Counted from the stretch's first letter, positions 21,536 through 32,630 are shown. The stretch is DNA of 64,000 nucleotides from Rhodocollybia butyracea (GCA_015501585.1 JADNRY010000271.1:1-64000); one strand, 5' to 3'. The notes: generated by a model not told the origin, from the letters alone. A program made the numbers and translations.

Positions 21536-23812
21536 ATGGAAAGCAAGAAGGGCCTGCTCCCTCGGATCATGATTTTTGACGTCGCCGAACTGATGGAGCC
21601 GAATCGGGACACAGACCTCGGGCACTCGCTACAATTATGTAAATCTAATACTATTTATAATTTATTCATTGGCGCTGTTCTCGTTGCGCTATTTGACAAA
21701 CAAGAATCCTACTAATCATTCTCGCAAATTCGTAACCGTGGAAATAGCCAAGTTGCGGCACTGTGAACCCGAAAAATAGAGATGCAAAGAACAGCGTGCC
21801 TATAGTACATGGTAAGTCAAAGTAACATAGAAGGGTGGGTTTCGCTCGAATGGACTGATAAGGAGACAGAGAGAAGATTGAGTCCCTGATTCTGACCAAA
21901 GGGAAGAAGAGGGTCTTGTTGTGTGGGATCAGTGTGAGACACCAAGAAAAGCTCGTAAGTAGCGGGTAATATATTCTCACGGCTTAATTTTGAGTCGCAT
22001 TTACGTCGTTCAGCAGACCGCTATAATAATGCTTTCCGAGTCCTTAGGCTAGTCATACAAGCTAAGTTTTACAAGTGGTGTATCTTGATCCCCAGATTAT
22101 TTGATTGCACCTACGCCAAACCTGTGCTGAGGGGCATTGTATTTTGAGCAATGGTATTTACTTACTTGTTCTACATACTAGTACCGGGGCACGAGGTTTG
22201 TAAAGGTTTTGTGGCCTATGTTGAGGTGTGAACATAATGTGCTGGGAGTCCTGCTTCTCGGATCTGTTTCCGGATTCCAAAGGGGAGGTGTTCTCTGTTG
22301 ACAAATACTCTTCTTCTCCTTTACTTATAGTGCCTGATTACTTGTGCAGCGTGCTCCTTTTGTTTCATCTACAGAGTTAGCATTCACAGATACTTACATT
22401 TATTGATAAGAGTTGTTGTACACTCATGTAGTAAGTACTACTGAGTAGTTAACTTACCAAGTTCACAGCCTAGAGGTAGCAGAAAAAGTCAAGTAATTTG
22501 TAAATAACCCAATATGAGGATGTTTCTGCCCACAAAGAACTGACAAGTGTACATCTCAAGTTAAGTTGAACATATAGAAATTGAACAAAGTTCAAACTGA
22601 AAATAAAATGATATCCCAGTTTATACAACACTAGAAGCCTCAAATATCAAAATTATCCAGGAATTCTGAAGGGCAGTCCTCACTACCATCAGTGGAGCGC
22701 TGCAGAGCACCTCAGAGCTCCTAAAGTTCAGCCCAGGTTGTGCATATGTGCTAGTAAGTACTTCAACAGTGGAGGATTGATCTTGCATGCAATCATATAC
22801 TGATCATATAGTATTAAGAGTGAGCCATGGAGTCAAGATTCGATACCTGAATCTTAAAGAAAATCAAAAAAAGATGGCTTTGAGATAGCTGGAATAGAAG
22901 CATGGTAGTTCTTTGCATCTCTATCTTTCAGGTCCATAGTGCCGCTACTTCGCTATTTCCACAGTTACAAACTTGCAAGAATGATTAGTGGGTTACTTAT
23001 TGTATGCCCTTAGTATTATCTTGACAAACGAGAATATGAATGAATAGTAATAGATGTACATAATAATGATGGGTGCCCGGTGGTTGCCAGCACTGGCAAT
23101 ATGTCAAGTTGATGTCAAGACACAAGGAGTTGCCTTTTTGTCTGACTTTCAAGGAAGTGGAGAGCTCCGTACTGATGCTCAGACAATGACAAGTCCGTGA
23201 GTGATAGTGACTGTGATCCTACTCTCAGCTACAGTATCAATATTGTGAAGTCTTATTTTACCGCTACCCCGCATGTCTGGCAGTGACATATTGAAAATTA
23301 TATATATGGGGACACTGAAGAGGGCAAGAGGCAGATATTATTTGGACAAGGTAATATTGATAGCTGTTCCTGAAACCTCCTGGCAGAGCACCAGTGTAAC
23401 AAGTTCTGTAGTTGGATTGGATGGACTTGAAGGGATCTGATGAATCCGAGGATCTGTAGTACTTTCTATTTCCCATTGTATGCTTGTGTAACACATAACA
23501 GAGGGTTCCAGCCATGGTTTCCTCAAAGCTTGAAACGGGGCTACTAGGTGGCGAGCTTTAAGCCATCAAGATTGATGCGCAACGCGTGATATCCGGCGAG
23601 CATGTGTTTGTAATGATACAGGATTGCATGATAATTGTGATAAGCTACTTCTTGTTTGTCAAATAGCGCAACGAGAACAGCGCCAATGAATAAATAGTAT
23701 TAGATTTACATAATTGTAGCGAGTGCCCGAGGTCCGTGTCCCGATTCGGCTCCATCAGTTTGGCGATGTCAAAAATCATGATCCGAGGGAGCAGGCCCTT
23801 CTTGCTTTCCAT
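21536..23812. mobile_element. Mutator-like long-TIR element (2277 bp) inside a WD40 unit
   Basis: Both ends start ATGGAAAGCAAGAAGGGCC and share about 165-175 bp in inverted orientation (21536-21708 and 23650-23812). An 8-bp duplication ACAATCCT flanks the element (21528-21535 and 23813-23820), and copy A shows the single-copy empty site in every WD40 unit. Long TIRs with a duplication near 9 bp suggest a Mutator-like or foldback element. No transposase is visible inside. A further inverted match (left 21713-21800 against right about 22912-23000), and a diverged TIR-like stretch at about 23025-23100, show that the right arm was itself broken by another ~0.65-kb insertion or is compound. Confidence 0.75.
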
Positions 23813-24446
23813 ACAATCCTGTCACCACCTGGGGAAAATGCAACAGAGTTCACGTAATCAGTGTGGCCTTCAAGAGGTTTGCCAATGGCATCCCCTGTTC
23901 TTGCATCCCAGATCCTGATGGTATTATCACCAGAGCCAGAAACAATCCTGTCACCACCTGGGGAAAATGCAACAGAGCTCACCCAATTAGTGTGGCCTTC
24001 AAGAGGTTTGCCAATGGCATCCCCTGTTCTTGCATCCCAGATCCTGATGGTTTTATCACCAGAGCCAGAAACAATCCTGTCACCACCTGGGGAAAATGCA
24101 ACAGAGTTCACATAACTAGTGTGGCCTTCAAGAGGTTTGCCAATGGCATCCCCTGTTTTTGCATCCCAGATCCTGATCATGTCATTGCGAGTGCCACAAG
24201 CTATTCTATATCCATCATGGGACAGACTCAAACATTGAATTTCTTCTCCCACATTCAATGTCCCCACGGTTGTAGCCATCCCTGCCATTGCTTTCCTTTC
24301 CACCTGTATCCCCCTGTAAGTCTTTTGGTAGCATTCAATTTGTCAGTCCAAAATGGAAGGATGCTTAAGTACCAATGTGGTGTCATGGTATTTACTGTGC
24401 TCAGGAGAAATACATCTAGTGCTCCCAACACACTGCTTATTGTTTC
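23813..24446 (-). pseudogene. Second NACHT-WD40 gene, segment 4 of 5: start of the WD40 domain
   Basis: The frame on the minus strand reads ISSVLGALDVFLLSTVNTM, then KAMAGMATTVGTLNVGEE, a degenerate first repeat (IQCLSLSHDGYRIACGTRND) and WD40 units with cores SYVNS, NWVSS and DYVNS. The third is cut by the Mutator-like element after FSPGGDRIV and continues at 21535. The upstream edge is the 5-bp duplication GTTTC of the LTR retrotransposon. The matching part of copy A is 7630-7100. Confidence 0.85.
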
Positions 24447-24668
24447 TGTTATGACCCATACCCAAACTATAAGCATATACACATCTTTTTCTATTATTAT
24501 TAACCAACTACTACTACTATCATTAAGATTTCTACTTATCATATACGTTTTATGTTCATTACTCATTTTCTCTACATTATTTGGCATAATGTTGCACACA
24601 TGAACATACTGTTAATCAACTTCGGTTCCACTAGAATGATTGAACACCAGTCACTGCATGTTACGCCA

Positions 24669-25036
24669 TGACATCATTCTACTACTCCGCAGTTCTGATG
24701 CTCCACAGTTATGATGTCATCTTACTGCTCCGCAGTTATGACATCATTCCTACTCCACAATCATGATGTCATTCCATTGCTCCGCAGTTACAATATCACA
24801 TCAGTGCTCCACAGCTATGACATCATTGCATAGCCTCTTTACATCAATGACTCAATATCAGCCATTGCACAGCCAGATATCTGAGTCAACTACGGTCCCG
24901 CATACATGACTCAATATTAGTCATTGCACAGCATTACATAGTCAGACTGACTCATCCGCAGTATTTCCGCAGTTATGACTCAAATCTAGTCATTCCGCAG
25001 CATTTCCTAACTAGTACACATTGCACAGTATATAAG
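24669..25036 (+). promoter_or_regulatory. LTR promoter with ten bZIP-type sites and a TATA box
   Basis: Five TGAYRTCA sites (CRE/ATF-like) start at 24669, 24712, 24739, 24764 and 24818. Five TGACTCA or TGAGTCA sites (AP-1/Gcn4 type) start at 24848, 24892, 24907, 24948 and 24976. They are followed by TATATAAG at 25029. Words such as CTCCGCAGTTATGA recur around them, so the cluster arose partly by local duplication. Gcn4/CpcA-type activators bind TGACTCA under amino-acid starvation; that this promoter responds to starvation is inference. The 3' LTR has the same sites 5506 bp downstream. Confidence 0.6.
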
Positions 25037-25136
25037 TAGTCTAGATTTACCAATGTACGTGAGACGTATTATTTTTCTTAAATCCAAACCCCCACTTGTT
25101 TGCTGTTATCACTTGTGTGAATCACCAGACCAACTC

Positions 25137-25542
25137 ATTGTATATTGTTGAGCTATCTCCAAGTTACAATACACATTTATACATCTTGTTGAGCTAACTC
25201 CAAGTTGTATCCACTAACATTCACCTGTTGAGCTATCTCCTAGTGAATACTTCTTTAATTGCCACTTGTTGAGCTATCTCCAAGTTGCAACTTCCTATTA
25301 CTTGTTGAGCTATCTCCAAGTATTAGACATCACACTCACTATTACTTGTTGAGCTATCTCCGAGTACTAGACACCACACTCACTATTACTTGTTGAGCTA
25401 TCTCCGAGTACTAGACACCACACTCACTACTACTTGTTGAGCCATCTCCGAATACTAGTTCTGATTCATATTACTGCTTGTTGAGCTATCTCCGAGGGTA
25501 ATCTTATTATTATTATTTGTCGAGCTATCTCCAAATAATAAC
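25137..25542 (+). repeat. Array of ten stem-loops in the 5' LTR leader
   Basis: Ten units share a loop close to TTGAGCTATCTCC, while the arms differ from unit to unit but stay complementary within a unit. Examples are TTATTATTTG with CAAATAATAA (perfect), ATACATCTTG with CAAGTTGTAT, TTGCCACTTG with CAAGTTGCAA, and CTATTACTTG with CAAGTATTAG. Unit spacing is about 30-55 bp. The array lies 100 bp after the TATA box, so it should be in the transcript leader and, by the 3' LTR, also near its end. The second copy is at 30643-31048. Confidence 0.75.
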
Positions 25543-25764
25543 TTCTGTGAGTTTTGTATTACAAACTAGTTACTAACTTCACTTGAGCCTAGTTGTTTGA
25601 GTATATATTTTTTGCCTAGCGGTTTCAACGAACGGAAAGGCTTGCTCTATAATCTCATTAATTTCTCTTATCATTTTTACTGCCAAGTTACGTACTGTGA
25701 AGGTTTGGACGAGACTATTGATCGAGTCATAACATAATAATACGTCTCTACCCGCCCCCATTAA

Positions 25765-27159
25765 ATGTCTACACAAACAACTAGAACCCGCACAGGGTCT
25801 CACCAGAACCCTCAAACATTTGTTCAAGGCTCTAGTATCCAAACTATTCCAACTGGTTTTAATGCTCCAGGATATACACTGGGACAAGACATTTCCAATG
25901 TTGGAAATACCAGCAATTGGACACCCACTGATATTTCAGAAGGTGAAGTTGTAGTAATGCGGAGAGTTCATATTGGATCAAATGGATCAAATTTCAATGA
26001 AACTGTGGTTCAGGAAGTTAGAGTGCCTACTACTGCAGAAATTGCCCAGATCTTTGCTCGTCATGATGACCATTCCACCAGTCATTCAGTTGAACGTGGT
26101 TTGCGAGGACAACAGCAGCAAATTCCTGATTTTGCAACAATTATACCTCTACCTTCTTCACATCATAGTCATTCTGTGCAATCTGAAACACATAAATCTC
26201 AGAGTGAACACTCTACAAGGCAAAACAGGGATATACTTCAGGTCTCAGAACCTCAACAAAATCCTTCACACAGCCGCCACTCGTCACCCATACAGTCAAT
26301 TAGTAGGAATGTATTGCCACAAGCAATTGTGAATCAATCACAGACACCTATAATTGAATTTTTTGACTCGCTACAAGCACAGTATAGAGAACAACAATCT
26401 CTTACAAGGCCAAGTACAAGACAATCTGAGCCTGTTAGAAGGTCTCCATTGTCTGTAGTCCCTGAGGAAATCCAAGAGCATTCTGTGGCTCATAGTAGCT
26501 CACATCATGAGTTCCCACCACAGCAATCTCACAATTCTCAGTCAGACCATACTGCTTTAAGTGCTGTTAGGAGTTTAAACCAGTCACAAGGACATGAACA
26601 ATCACCTGTTCAATTGCAAGTTTTGCAACCAGTTTTAACTGTCAGGAACATCCCATCACCAAGTGGATCTTCCAAAAGCTCAGTAAAAAGCTCAGCAAAA
26701 CAAGACTCACATAAGTCAAGCAATAGTGTACCAATTTTGAACCAGCTTCAAAATGGACAGACACAGTTTGACAGACTTAGTCAACAATGCCAAATATTCT
26801 TAGAGTCATTAGGCTATAGAAGCAGAAATGCTCAGCCTTGGCAATGGGTTCAACAGTTGGAAAGACTAGGTCAGAGTGAGCTTGCATTACTAAGTCCAAG
26901 TCTGTATCAGCAGATATCAGACAAAAGGAATAGCCAAATGTTAACATACCTGTATAACGAGACACAAAGGAATGGAGTTCAAGTTTTATTGAGGGCAAGA
27001 AGTAGCACTAGTGCAGAATTAGCACCTTCTGTTCATATGAGCCAGATGGCCAAAGTACAGGAAAATGCACCAAGTGTTCACACACCAGTGCAAACCTCAT
27101 CAAAAGCAGAAAGTTCCACCAAGTGCACAAACCTCCATACAAAGAAATCAATCAGTTGA
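25765..27159 (+). CDS. Gag-like ORF, 5' part (Gln/Ser/His-rich)
   Basis: This is an open frame of 464 codons starting MSTQTTRTRTG, 31 bp after the 5' LTR. It is low-complexity, rich in Gln, Ser, His and Pro, followed by a more ordered part near residues 330-410 (FDRLSQQCQIFLESLGY...WVQQLERLG). I recognise no domain. The stop at 27157-27159 follows a frame change: coding-like sequence continues in other frames (27065-27364, 27364-27684, 27644-27928) to the Gag core, implying about four single-base indels. It probably forms the N-terminal part of one long Gag. Confidence 0.6.
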   Translation: MSTQTTRTRTGSHQNPQTFVQGSSIQTIPTGFNAPGYTLGQDISNVGNTSNWTPTDISEGEVVVMRRVHIGSNGSNFNETVVQEVRVPTTAEIAQIFARHDDHSTSHSVERGLRGQQQQIPDFATIIPLPSSHHSHSVQSETHKSQSEHSTRQNRDILQVSEPQQNPSHSRHSSPIQSISRNVLPQAIVNQSQTPIIEFFDSLQAQYREQQSLTRPSTRQSEPVRRSPLSVVPEEIQEHSVAHSSSHHEFPPQQSHNSQSDHTALSAVRSLNQSQGHEQSPVQLQVLQPVLTVRNIPSPSGSSKSSVKSSAKQDSHKSSNSVPILNQLQNGQTQFDRLSQQCQIFLESLGYRSRNAQPWQWVQQLERLGQSELALLSPSLYQQISDKRNSQMLTYLYNETQRNGVQVLLRARSSTSAELAPSVHMSQMAKVQENAPSVHTPVQTSSKAESSTKCTNLHTKKSIS

Positions 27160-27725
27160 GAACACAAGAAATGTGGAAGAAACTCATGTTCCACTTACAG
27201 AGAGGAACTCTAGGCAAAATGAAAGCTCTAATGAGACTGACAGAATACCTGCCTGGACAAGAAGGGTTCAACCACCAAGTCCTCAAAATGTTAATATACC
27301 AATTATTCAACCCACAATACATATGCCATTAGTGACTAACCCTGTTGAAAAAATGAACAAGTAGTGAGAAATGCAAATCAACATGATCACTCTAGGACTC
27401 AACTTCAACGTGATGAACCACCTCATGCCAGTGGTAGTCACACACCATTTGATCAAGGGAAAGGAAATACAAGACTTAGAAGCAGAAAGCAGAATTTTGC
27501 ACTACCTACAAAATATGAAACTGCTCAAGCCTCAACAAGTCAGCAGGTATTTCCTGAGACACAAGTCATAAAAAACACATTTGACTCCACTCACATTCCC
27601 ATTCCTATCCAATCTCCTGTGCACCTGGTAGAAGCCAACACCATTGCTCACAGAACATCATGGTTGGGTTCCACAGACTCATAAGACTGTTGTACCTAGG
27701 TCACCTTTAGGTCTGAATTGGGCTG

Positions 27726-29174
27726 TTGAAGCAAATGAATTTTTGCCAATCAATAGTTACCTATTCATCCCAAACAAAGGCAAGGCACCTGTCCAAGTAT
27801 CAGGAGGAGCGCCACCATCACCCCCACCACCAGATGACCCTGGAAATCATAGTGAAGGGAATGACCAAAGCAGAAGCAATGGTGAGAACAACGGAAAACA
27901 ATTCCTACAGGAACAGCAGACCCAATGAACCTCCTCCACCACCAAATGATGGTGAACCTCCAAAACAGCCTTGTGGCAGATCTCATTGTTGCTGCTGTAA
28001 AGACGGAAGAGATGGAAGAGATGGACGTGATGGTAGAAATGGCAATGAGCACAATCCGGAAAGAGAGGAACAGAAAAGAAGGAATGAAGAAGCCACTAGA
28101 GCTCTGACGAGAGAGTCAAAGCTTGACATCAACAAACCAACTCCATTTGACGGATGTAACAGAGCCGCTTGGAGAGCATTTCTAAATTCAGTGCTGATAA
28201 TGTTCAATGCAAAGCCAATGACTTACTCTATAGATAATTCTAAAATTACATTTGCCGCATCATACCTTACAGGAGCTGCAGCAAAGTACTACAATAATCT
28301 AGTAGAACAACAGGCCAATGGAGAGAATGAATCCTGCATTCCAGCATTGAATATCTGGTCTGAGTTTGTTAAGTTGTTTGGACGCATGTTTGGTCTCCAT
28401 GATGAGAAAATGCATGCTCAGTCACAACTAGACAAATGTCTACAAGTCCCCAGGGAATCATTTGCAGACTTTTTAGTCAAGTTTGAAGATATTGCTAACC
28501 GCACTACTTACAATGACCCTGCTAAGAGATGGAGACTTCTGAATCAGATCCAACCAGACCTGCGCAACCGCCTAACAATGGTTGGCAATTTACCAGAAAC
28601 ATATCAGGATGTTGTCGATAGGCTACTAGATATTGATGGCGCACGAGAAGCATTCAATGACTCTGGGCTTGGGAATAATTTCAGAACTGGGAATAACAAT
28701 ATCCAAAATGAAAATACAAATAATCAAACCCTTGACCACAACCAGTCAGGAAACAGCTACTCCACCGCTGCAAACATGATTTTTGATCAGAACAACCCGC
28801 CAAATAATTATACAACACAAGTTCAACTGCAGGAAGCTCCTACATCTAACACTCAGACTCAAAGGCAATCTAGAATGAATCGCAATAGTTCTAGAAATGA
28901 TAATGTCAATGAGGCTTCAGCTGTAGTACAAATGGCTTGGGTCACTCAAGAGGAGTATGACCAAAGACGAGCAAAAGGGGCTTGCACCTACTGTGGTGAG
29001 ATGGGCCATTTTGCCAGAAACTGCCCACAACGGCACAATAGTGTATTGGGTCGGGCCACATTTATGGACACTTCCAGTGACACACCAAGCAATATTATGC
29101 TTGAAGTTGAGGGTGAAGTCATTGATATTGACAGCACACTCTTGGAAGGAGACCCTGAAGGAGGGGAAATATAG
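27726..29174 (+). CDS. Gag core with retrotransposon-gag domain and CCHC knuckle
   Basis: The frame has a Pro-rich and GRDGRDGRDG stretch, then a Ty3/gypsy-type Gag core: LDINKPTPFDG..RAAWRAFLNSV, ITFAASYLTGAAAKYY, and IWSEFVKLFGRMFGLHD, followed by FADFLVKFEDI. An Asn-rich linker leads to the zinc knuckle CTYCGEMGHFARNC (28983-29024; Cys-X2-Cys-X4-His-X4-Cys). It ends with an acidic tail (stop 29172-29174). The fold should bind and package element RNA. The upstream ATG is arbitrary because the frame is joined to the 5' ORF by indels. No pol follows. Confidence 0.8.
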   Translation: MKQMNFCQSIVTYSSQTKARHLSKYQEERHHHPHHQMTLEIIVKGMTKAEAMVRTTENNSYRNSRPNEPPPPPNDGEPPKQPCGRSHCCCCKDGRDGRDGRDGRNGNEHNPEREEQKRRNEEATRALTRESKLDINKPTPFDGCNRAAWRAFLNSVLIMFNAKPMTYSIDNSKITFAASYLTGAAAKYYNNLVEQQANGENESCIPALNIWSEFVKLFGRMFGLHDEKMHAQSQLDKCLQVPRESFADFLVKFEDIANRTTYNDPAKRWRLLNQIQPDLRNRLTMVGNLPETYQDVVDRLLDIDGAREAFNDSGLGNNFRTGNNNIQNENTNNQTLDHNQSGNSYSTAANMIFDQNNPPNNYTTQVQLQEAPTSNTQTQRQSRMNRNSSRNDNVNEASAVVQMAWVTQEEYDQRRAKGACTYCGEMGHFARNCPQRHNSVLGRATFMDTSSDTPSNIMLEVEGEVIDIDSTLLEGDPEGGEI

Positions 29175-29952
29175 GAACCACATACAAGAGAACACTTCAT
29201 GGCCAAGGAAGAATAGGAGAGACCTAGGGACTAGCCATTAATTCTTTAATTTCTCTTCATCCAATTGTTATCAGCACCAAGTTATTCTCCTATAAAATTT
29301 AATTCACCTCTACCTTCATCAAGATACCCATATGCAGAAGAGAAACCACCACTGGTTAGCCTTATAGTGACACCATCTCCTACAAGATGAACCTTTAGCC
29401 AACTAAAAAAATTCAAAACAAGACCCTCAAATAACCCAGAGCATACTCAGCCCCAATGCTGCTACCATGACACCCTAATGATCTTACAATGCTATTATTC
29501 ATGACCCATATGATTCCCAAATATAATGCCCAAACATCAGAGAACTGATCAGCTTTGATGTTCCATGATACTCAAATCTCAACTTTCAGTTGAGCACAAG
29601 CCAAAAATGAAATAAAATAAAGTTATGCAGTTTAGAACCAGGCAAGAATCCCCTTAACCAAGAGTCTGGCAGCATGGAGCAACAAATGATGTCCAATGAA
29701 CAACTCTGCAGAACCACAATCTAGAGACTTGACATCTAATTGCCTGAAGGCCATGCACATTAGCTCTTGACCATTCAACCAGACCAGCTGTGGAAATCAC
29801 CCAGAAATGTTGCAAAAACTTGAACATTGCCCCAACATATCATGGTCATGCTGAAAGCTGTAAACATTCAACTAGCACTACAAAAGCTTGACAACATCCA
29901 CAAAGCAGCACATTGCTGGCCTCAGAGGGTTTCGGCCTTAAGCGGGGGGTAC
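29175..29952. other. Non-coding tail of the LTR retrotransposon
   Basis: This stretch lies between the Gag stop and the 3' LTR. No reading frame longer than about 60 codons makes sense. It ends in CCTTAAGCGGGGGGTAC, whose purine run probably serves as the polypurine tract for plus-strand priming. The position where pol would lie in an autonomous element is thus filled by about 0.78 kb of non-coding DNA. Confidence 0.6.
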
Positions 29953-31240
29953 TGTTATGACCCATACCCAAACTATAAGCATATACACATCTTTTTCTAT
30001 TATTATTAACCAACTACTACTACTATCATTAAGATTTCTACTTATCATATACGTTTTATGTTCATTACTCATTTTCTCTACATTATTTGGCATAATGTTG
30101 CACACATGAACATACTGTTAATCAACTTCGGTTCCACTAGAATGATTGAACACCAGTCACTGCATGTTACGCCATGACATCATTCTACTACTCCGCAGTT
30201 CTGATGCTCCACAGTTATGATGTCATCTTACTGCTCCGCAGTTATGACATCATTCCTACTCCACAATCATGATGTCATTCCATTGCTCCGCAGTTACAAT
30301 ATCACATCAGTGCTCCACAGCTATGACATCATTGCATAGCCTCTTTACATCAATGACTCAATATCAGCCATTGCACAGCCAGATATCTGAGTCAACTACG
30401 GTCCCGCATACATGACTCAATATTAGTCATTGCACAGCATTACATAGTCAGACTGACTCATCCGCAGTATTTCCGCAGTTATGACTCAAATCTAGTCATT
30501 CCGCAGCATTTCCTAACTAGTACACATTGCACAGTATATAAGTAGTCTAGATTTACCAATGTACGTGAGACGTATTATTTTTCTTAAATCCAAACCCCCA
30601 CTTGTTTGCTGTTATCACTTGTGTGAATCACCAGACCAACTCATTGTATATTGTTGAGCTATCTCCAAGTTACAATACACATTTATACATCTTGTTGAGC
30701 TAACTCCAAGTTGTATCCACTAACATTCACCTGTTGAGCTATCTCCTAGTGAATACTTCTTTAATTGCCACTTGTTGAGCTATCTCCAAGTTGCAACTTC
30801 CTATTACTTGTTGAGCTATCTCCAAGTATTAGACATCACACTCACTATTACTTGTTGAGCTATCTCCGAGTACTAGACACCACACTCACTATTACTTGTT
30901 GAGCTATCTCCGAGTACTAGACACCACACTCACTACTACTTGTTGAGCCATCTCCGAATACTAGTTCTGATTCATATTACTGCTTGTTGAGCTATCTCCG
31001 AGGGTAATCTTATTATTATTATTTGTCGAGCTATCTCCAAATAATAACTTCTGTGAGTTTTGTATTACAAACTAGTTACTAACTTCACTTGAGCCTAGTT
31101 GTTTGAGTATATATTTTTTGCCTAGCGGTTTCAACGAACGGAAAGGCTTGCTCTATAATCTCATTAATTTCTCTTATCATTTTTACTGCCAAGTTACGTA
31201 CTGTGAAGGTTTGGACGAGACTATTGATCGAGTCATAACA
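29953..31240 (+). repeat. 3' LTR (1288 bp)
   Basis: It has the same length and, in every part I compared, the same sequence as the 5' LTR, including all bZIP sites, the TATA box at 34.5 kb-independent offset 30535-30542 and the hairpin array at 30643-31048. It ends at GTCATAACA followed by the GTTTC duplication. Confidence 0.93.
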
Positions 31241-32630
31241 GTTTCATGCAATTCTGTCATCAGATTTGTTACCTATAATAATCCATGAGTCGTTCAACGG
31301 TCATCCTTAATTTCATGCTATCTTACTTACACTGAGCACCTCCTTCAATATGTCCACACATAGACCCAAATAGTTTAGGGTTTCTCCTTTCCCCTTGGTT
31401 ACTCTGAGCAAATTCATCACCTCGATCCAGTATATGATATTTTCTGCTGTGAAATTCTTAAGTTCCTTGGAACTCTTTTCATCCACTGTTGTTCTGCTTA
31501 AATGAAATCCCCAATTTTTGCAGGCATAAATGAGACTGTCATCAAAAGCTTCTTTTACTTTTCTTTCAATCTCTGGAACCTCACTATCCACCAGAAATGA
31601 TGAAGGAAGGTTGACCATATTGAACTTTAACTTGCTGTTCATAATGTGAAAGCATTCATGGCTCAAAAAGCTGTGCTGTTGTAATGCATCCCATTGTAAA
31701 CTGTTTCTGTTCTTATCTCTCCTCAGGAAATCTGAAAATGATGCATGGAAAGTGTAGACAGCCTGATCTGATTCAGATACATATACAACTGCTCCCAAAG
31801 AAGAGATGAATGTCTTTACTTGTTGAACATCACATTGTGATAACTGGGCAATAACTTCACAAGTAACTGGGCTACTGACAGTAACCACAGTGTGTAAAAC
31901 CTTCACAATCTGGGTTTTTCTCCTCATCAGGTCCAATTGCTTTGTTGATGATAGTTGCATAGAACTCATCCAATGCATTAGTTTTGCTCCCCATATTATG
32001 TTTCACATTGAGTGCCTCATTTACCTTGATTGTACAAAATTGGAATTGCCAGTGATCCATTTCACCAGGGTGGCTGCGAAAATAAAAAGCTTTCCTGATA
32101 TATGTGCCAATTGTTGAATTTGGTCTCTTGTAATAAATTCCCTTCCCTGCAGCTCTTCAGCAATGTCCCCCTCTATCAAACTCCTTTCCACATTATGGAG
32201 AAAAACTTTGTAATGGGAAGGGGAGTTATTCAAGTGATGGTAAACAGACTGTTGTGGCCGGCTTGTGAATATGAATTTTAGACCAGATATATTACCATCT
32301 TGGATGGCTTTAATCAATGGAATCACCACTAATGCAACATCCTCACATTCATCCAATGCATCAATCACAACAACAGGAGCCACTGAGTGGAATGCTTTGG
32401 CTTTTACTGCTTCTTGCCAAGGACGTACAATCAAATCCAACTGCTTTTCAACCACCCTATCAGCAAGGTCAGGATCCTTTTGCAGCTCCCTCTCAAGAAC
32501 CTCTGCAAAGGTTCGGGAATAGCGTGCAAGCTGATAGGCAATAGTTGGAATAATCTTTGTATGGTCTCGACAAGCAGGAAGCTGCCTGGAGCAGAAGAAT
32601 GCACCTGCAAGTACTTCTTCTTTCTCAAAT
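31241..32630 (-). pseudogene. Second NACHT-WD40 gene, segment 3 of 5: NACHT core
   Basis: This corresponds to 9022-7616 of copy A. On the minus strand it runs from FFCSRQLPACRDHTK through the Walker B VVVIDALDECED to LGLCVDILKEVLSVSKIA. It has an in-frame loss of four residues (DIAEELQG for DIAKFLVQELQG), a one-base deletion after NFVQSR and an indel at IGPDEEK, so the frame is broken at least twice independently of the transposons. The left edge is the LTR target duplication and the right edge (AAAT, 32627-32630) is the Plavaka duplication. Confidence 0.85.

Larger units (their letters stand above)
24447..25734 (+). repeat. 5' LTR (1288 bp)
   Basis: The LTR contains, from left to right, a T/A-rich start, a U3 part with bZIP-type sites (24669-24982), a TATATAAG box at 25029-25036 and a leader with ten hairpins (25137-25542). 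It ends GAGTCATAACA. The terminal inverted repeat TGTTATGAC/GTCATAACA is 9 bp, longer than the usual TG/CA. Confidence 0.93.
24447..31240 (+). mobile_element. Gag-only LTR retrotransposon (6794 bp) in the second NLR gene
   Basis: Two 1288-bp LTRs (24447-25734 and 29953-31240) begin TGTTATGAC and end GTCATAACA. A 5-bp duplication GTTTC is at 24442-24446 and 31241-31245, and copy A has the single GTTTC at about 7610. Wherever I compared the LTRs they are identical, so insertion is recent. The 4.2-kb interior encodes only Gag-like protein with a CCHC knuckle; no protease, reverse transcriptase, RNase H or integrase was seen. A purine tract (AGCGGGGGG, 29941-29949) sits just before the 3' LTR. 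I could not identify a convincing tRNA primer site after the 5' LTR. It must use enzymes from another element. Confidence 0.92.

Noticed and set aside
25137..25542. CRISPR-like array
   Set aside because: Conserved 13-mers with variable spacers resemble one at first sight, but the flanks are self-complementary around the loop, the host is a fungus, and the array lies in an LTR.
27765..28052. Minus-strand frames opposite gag
   Set aside because: They mirror the repetitive GRDG-coding and Pro-rich stretch and have no independent support.
24447..31240. An autonomous gypsy element with pol
   Set aside because: No protease, reverse transcriptase YXDD, RNase H or integrase motif could be found; only 0.78 kb of non-coding DNA follows gag.
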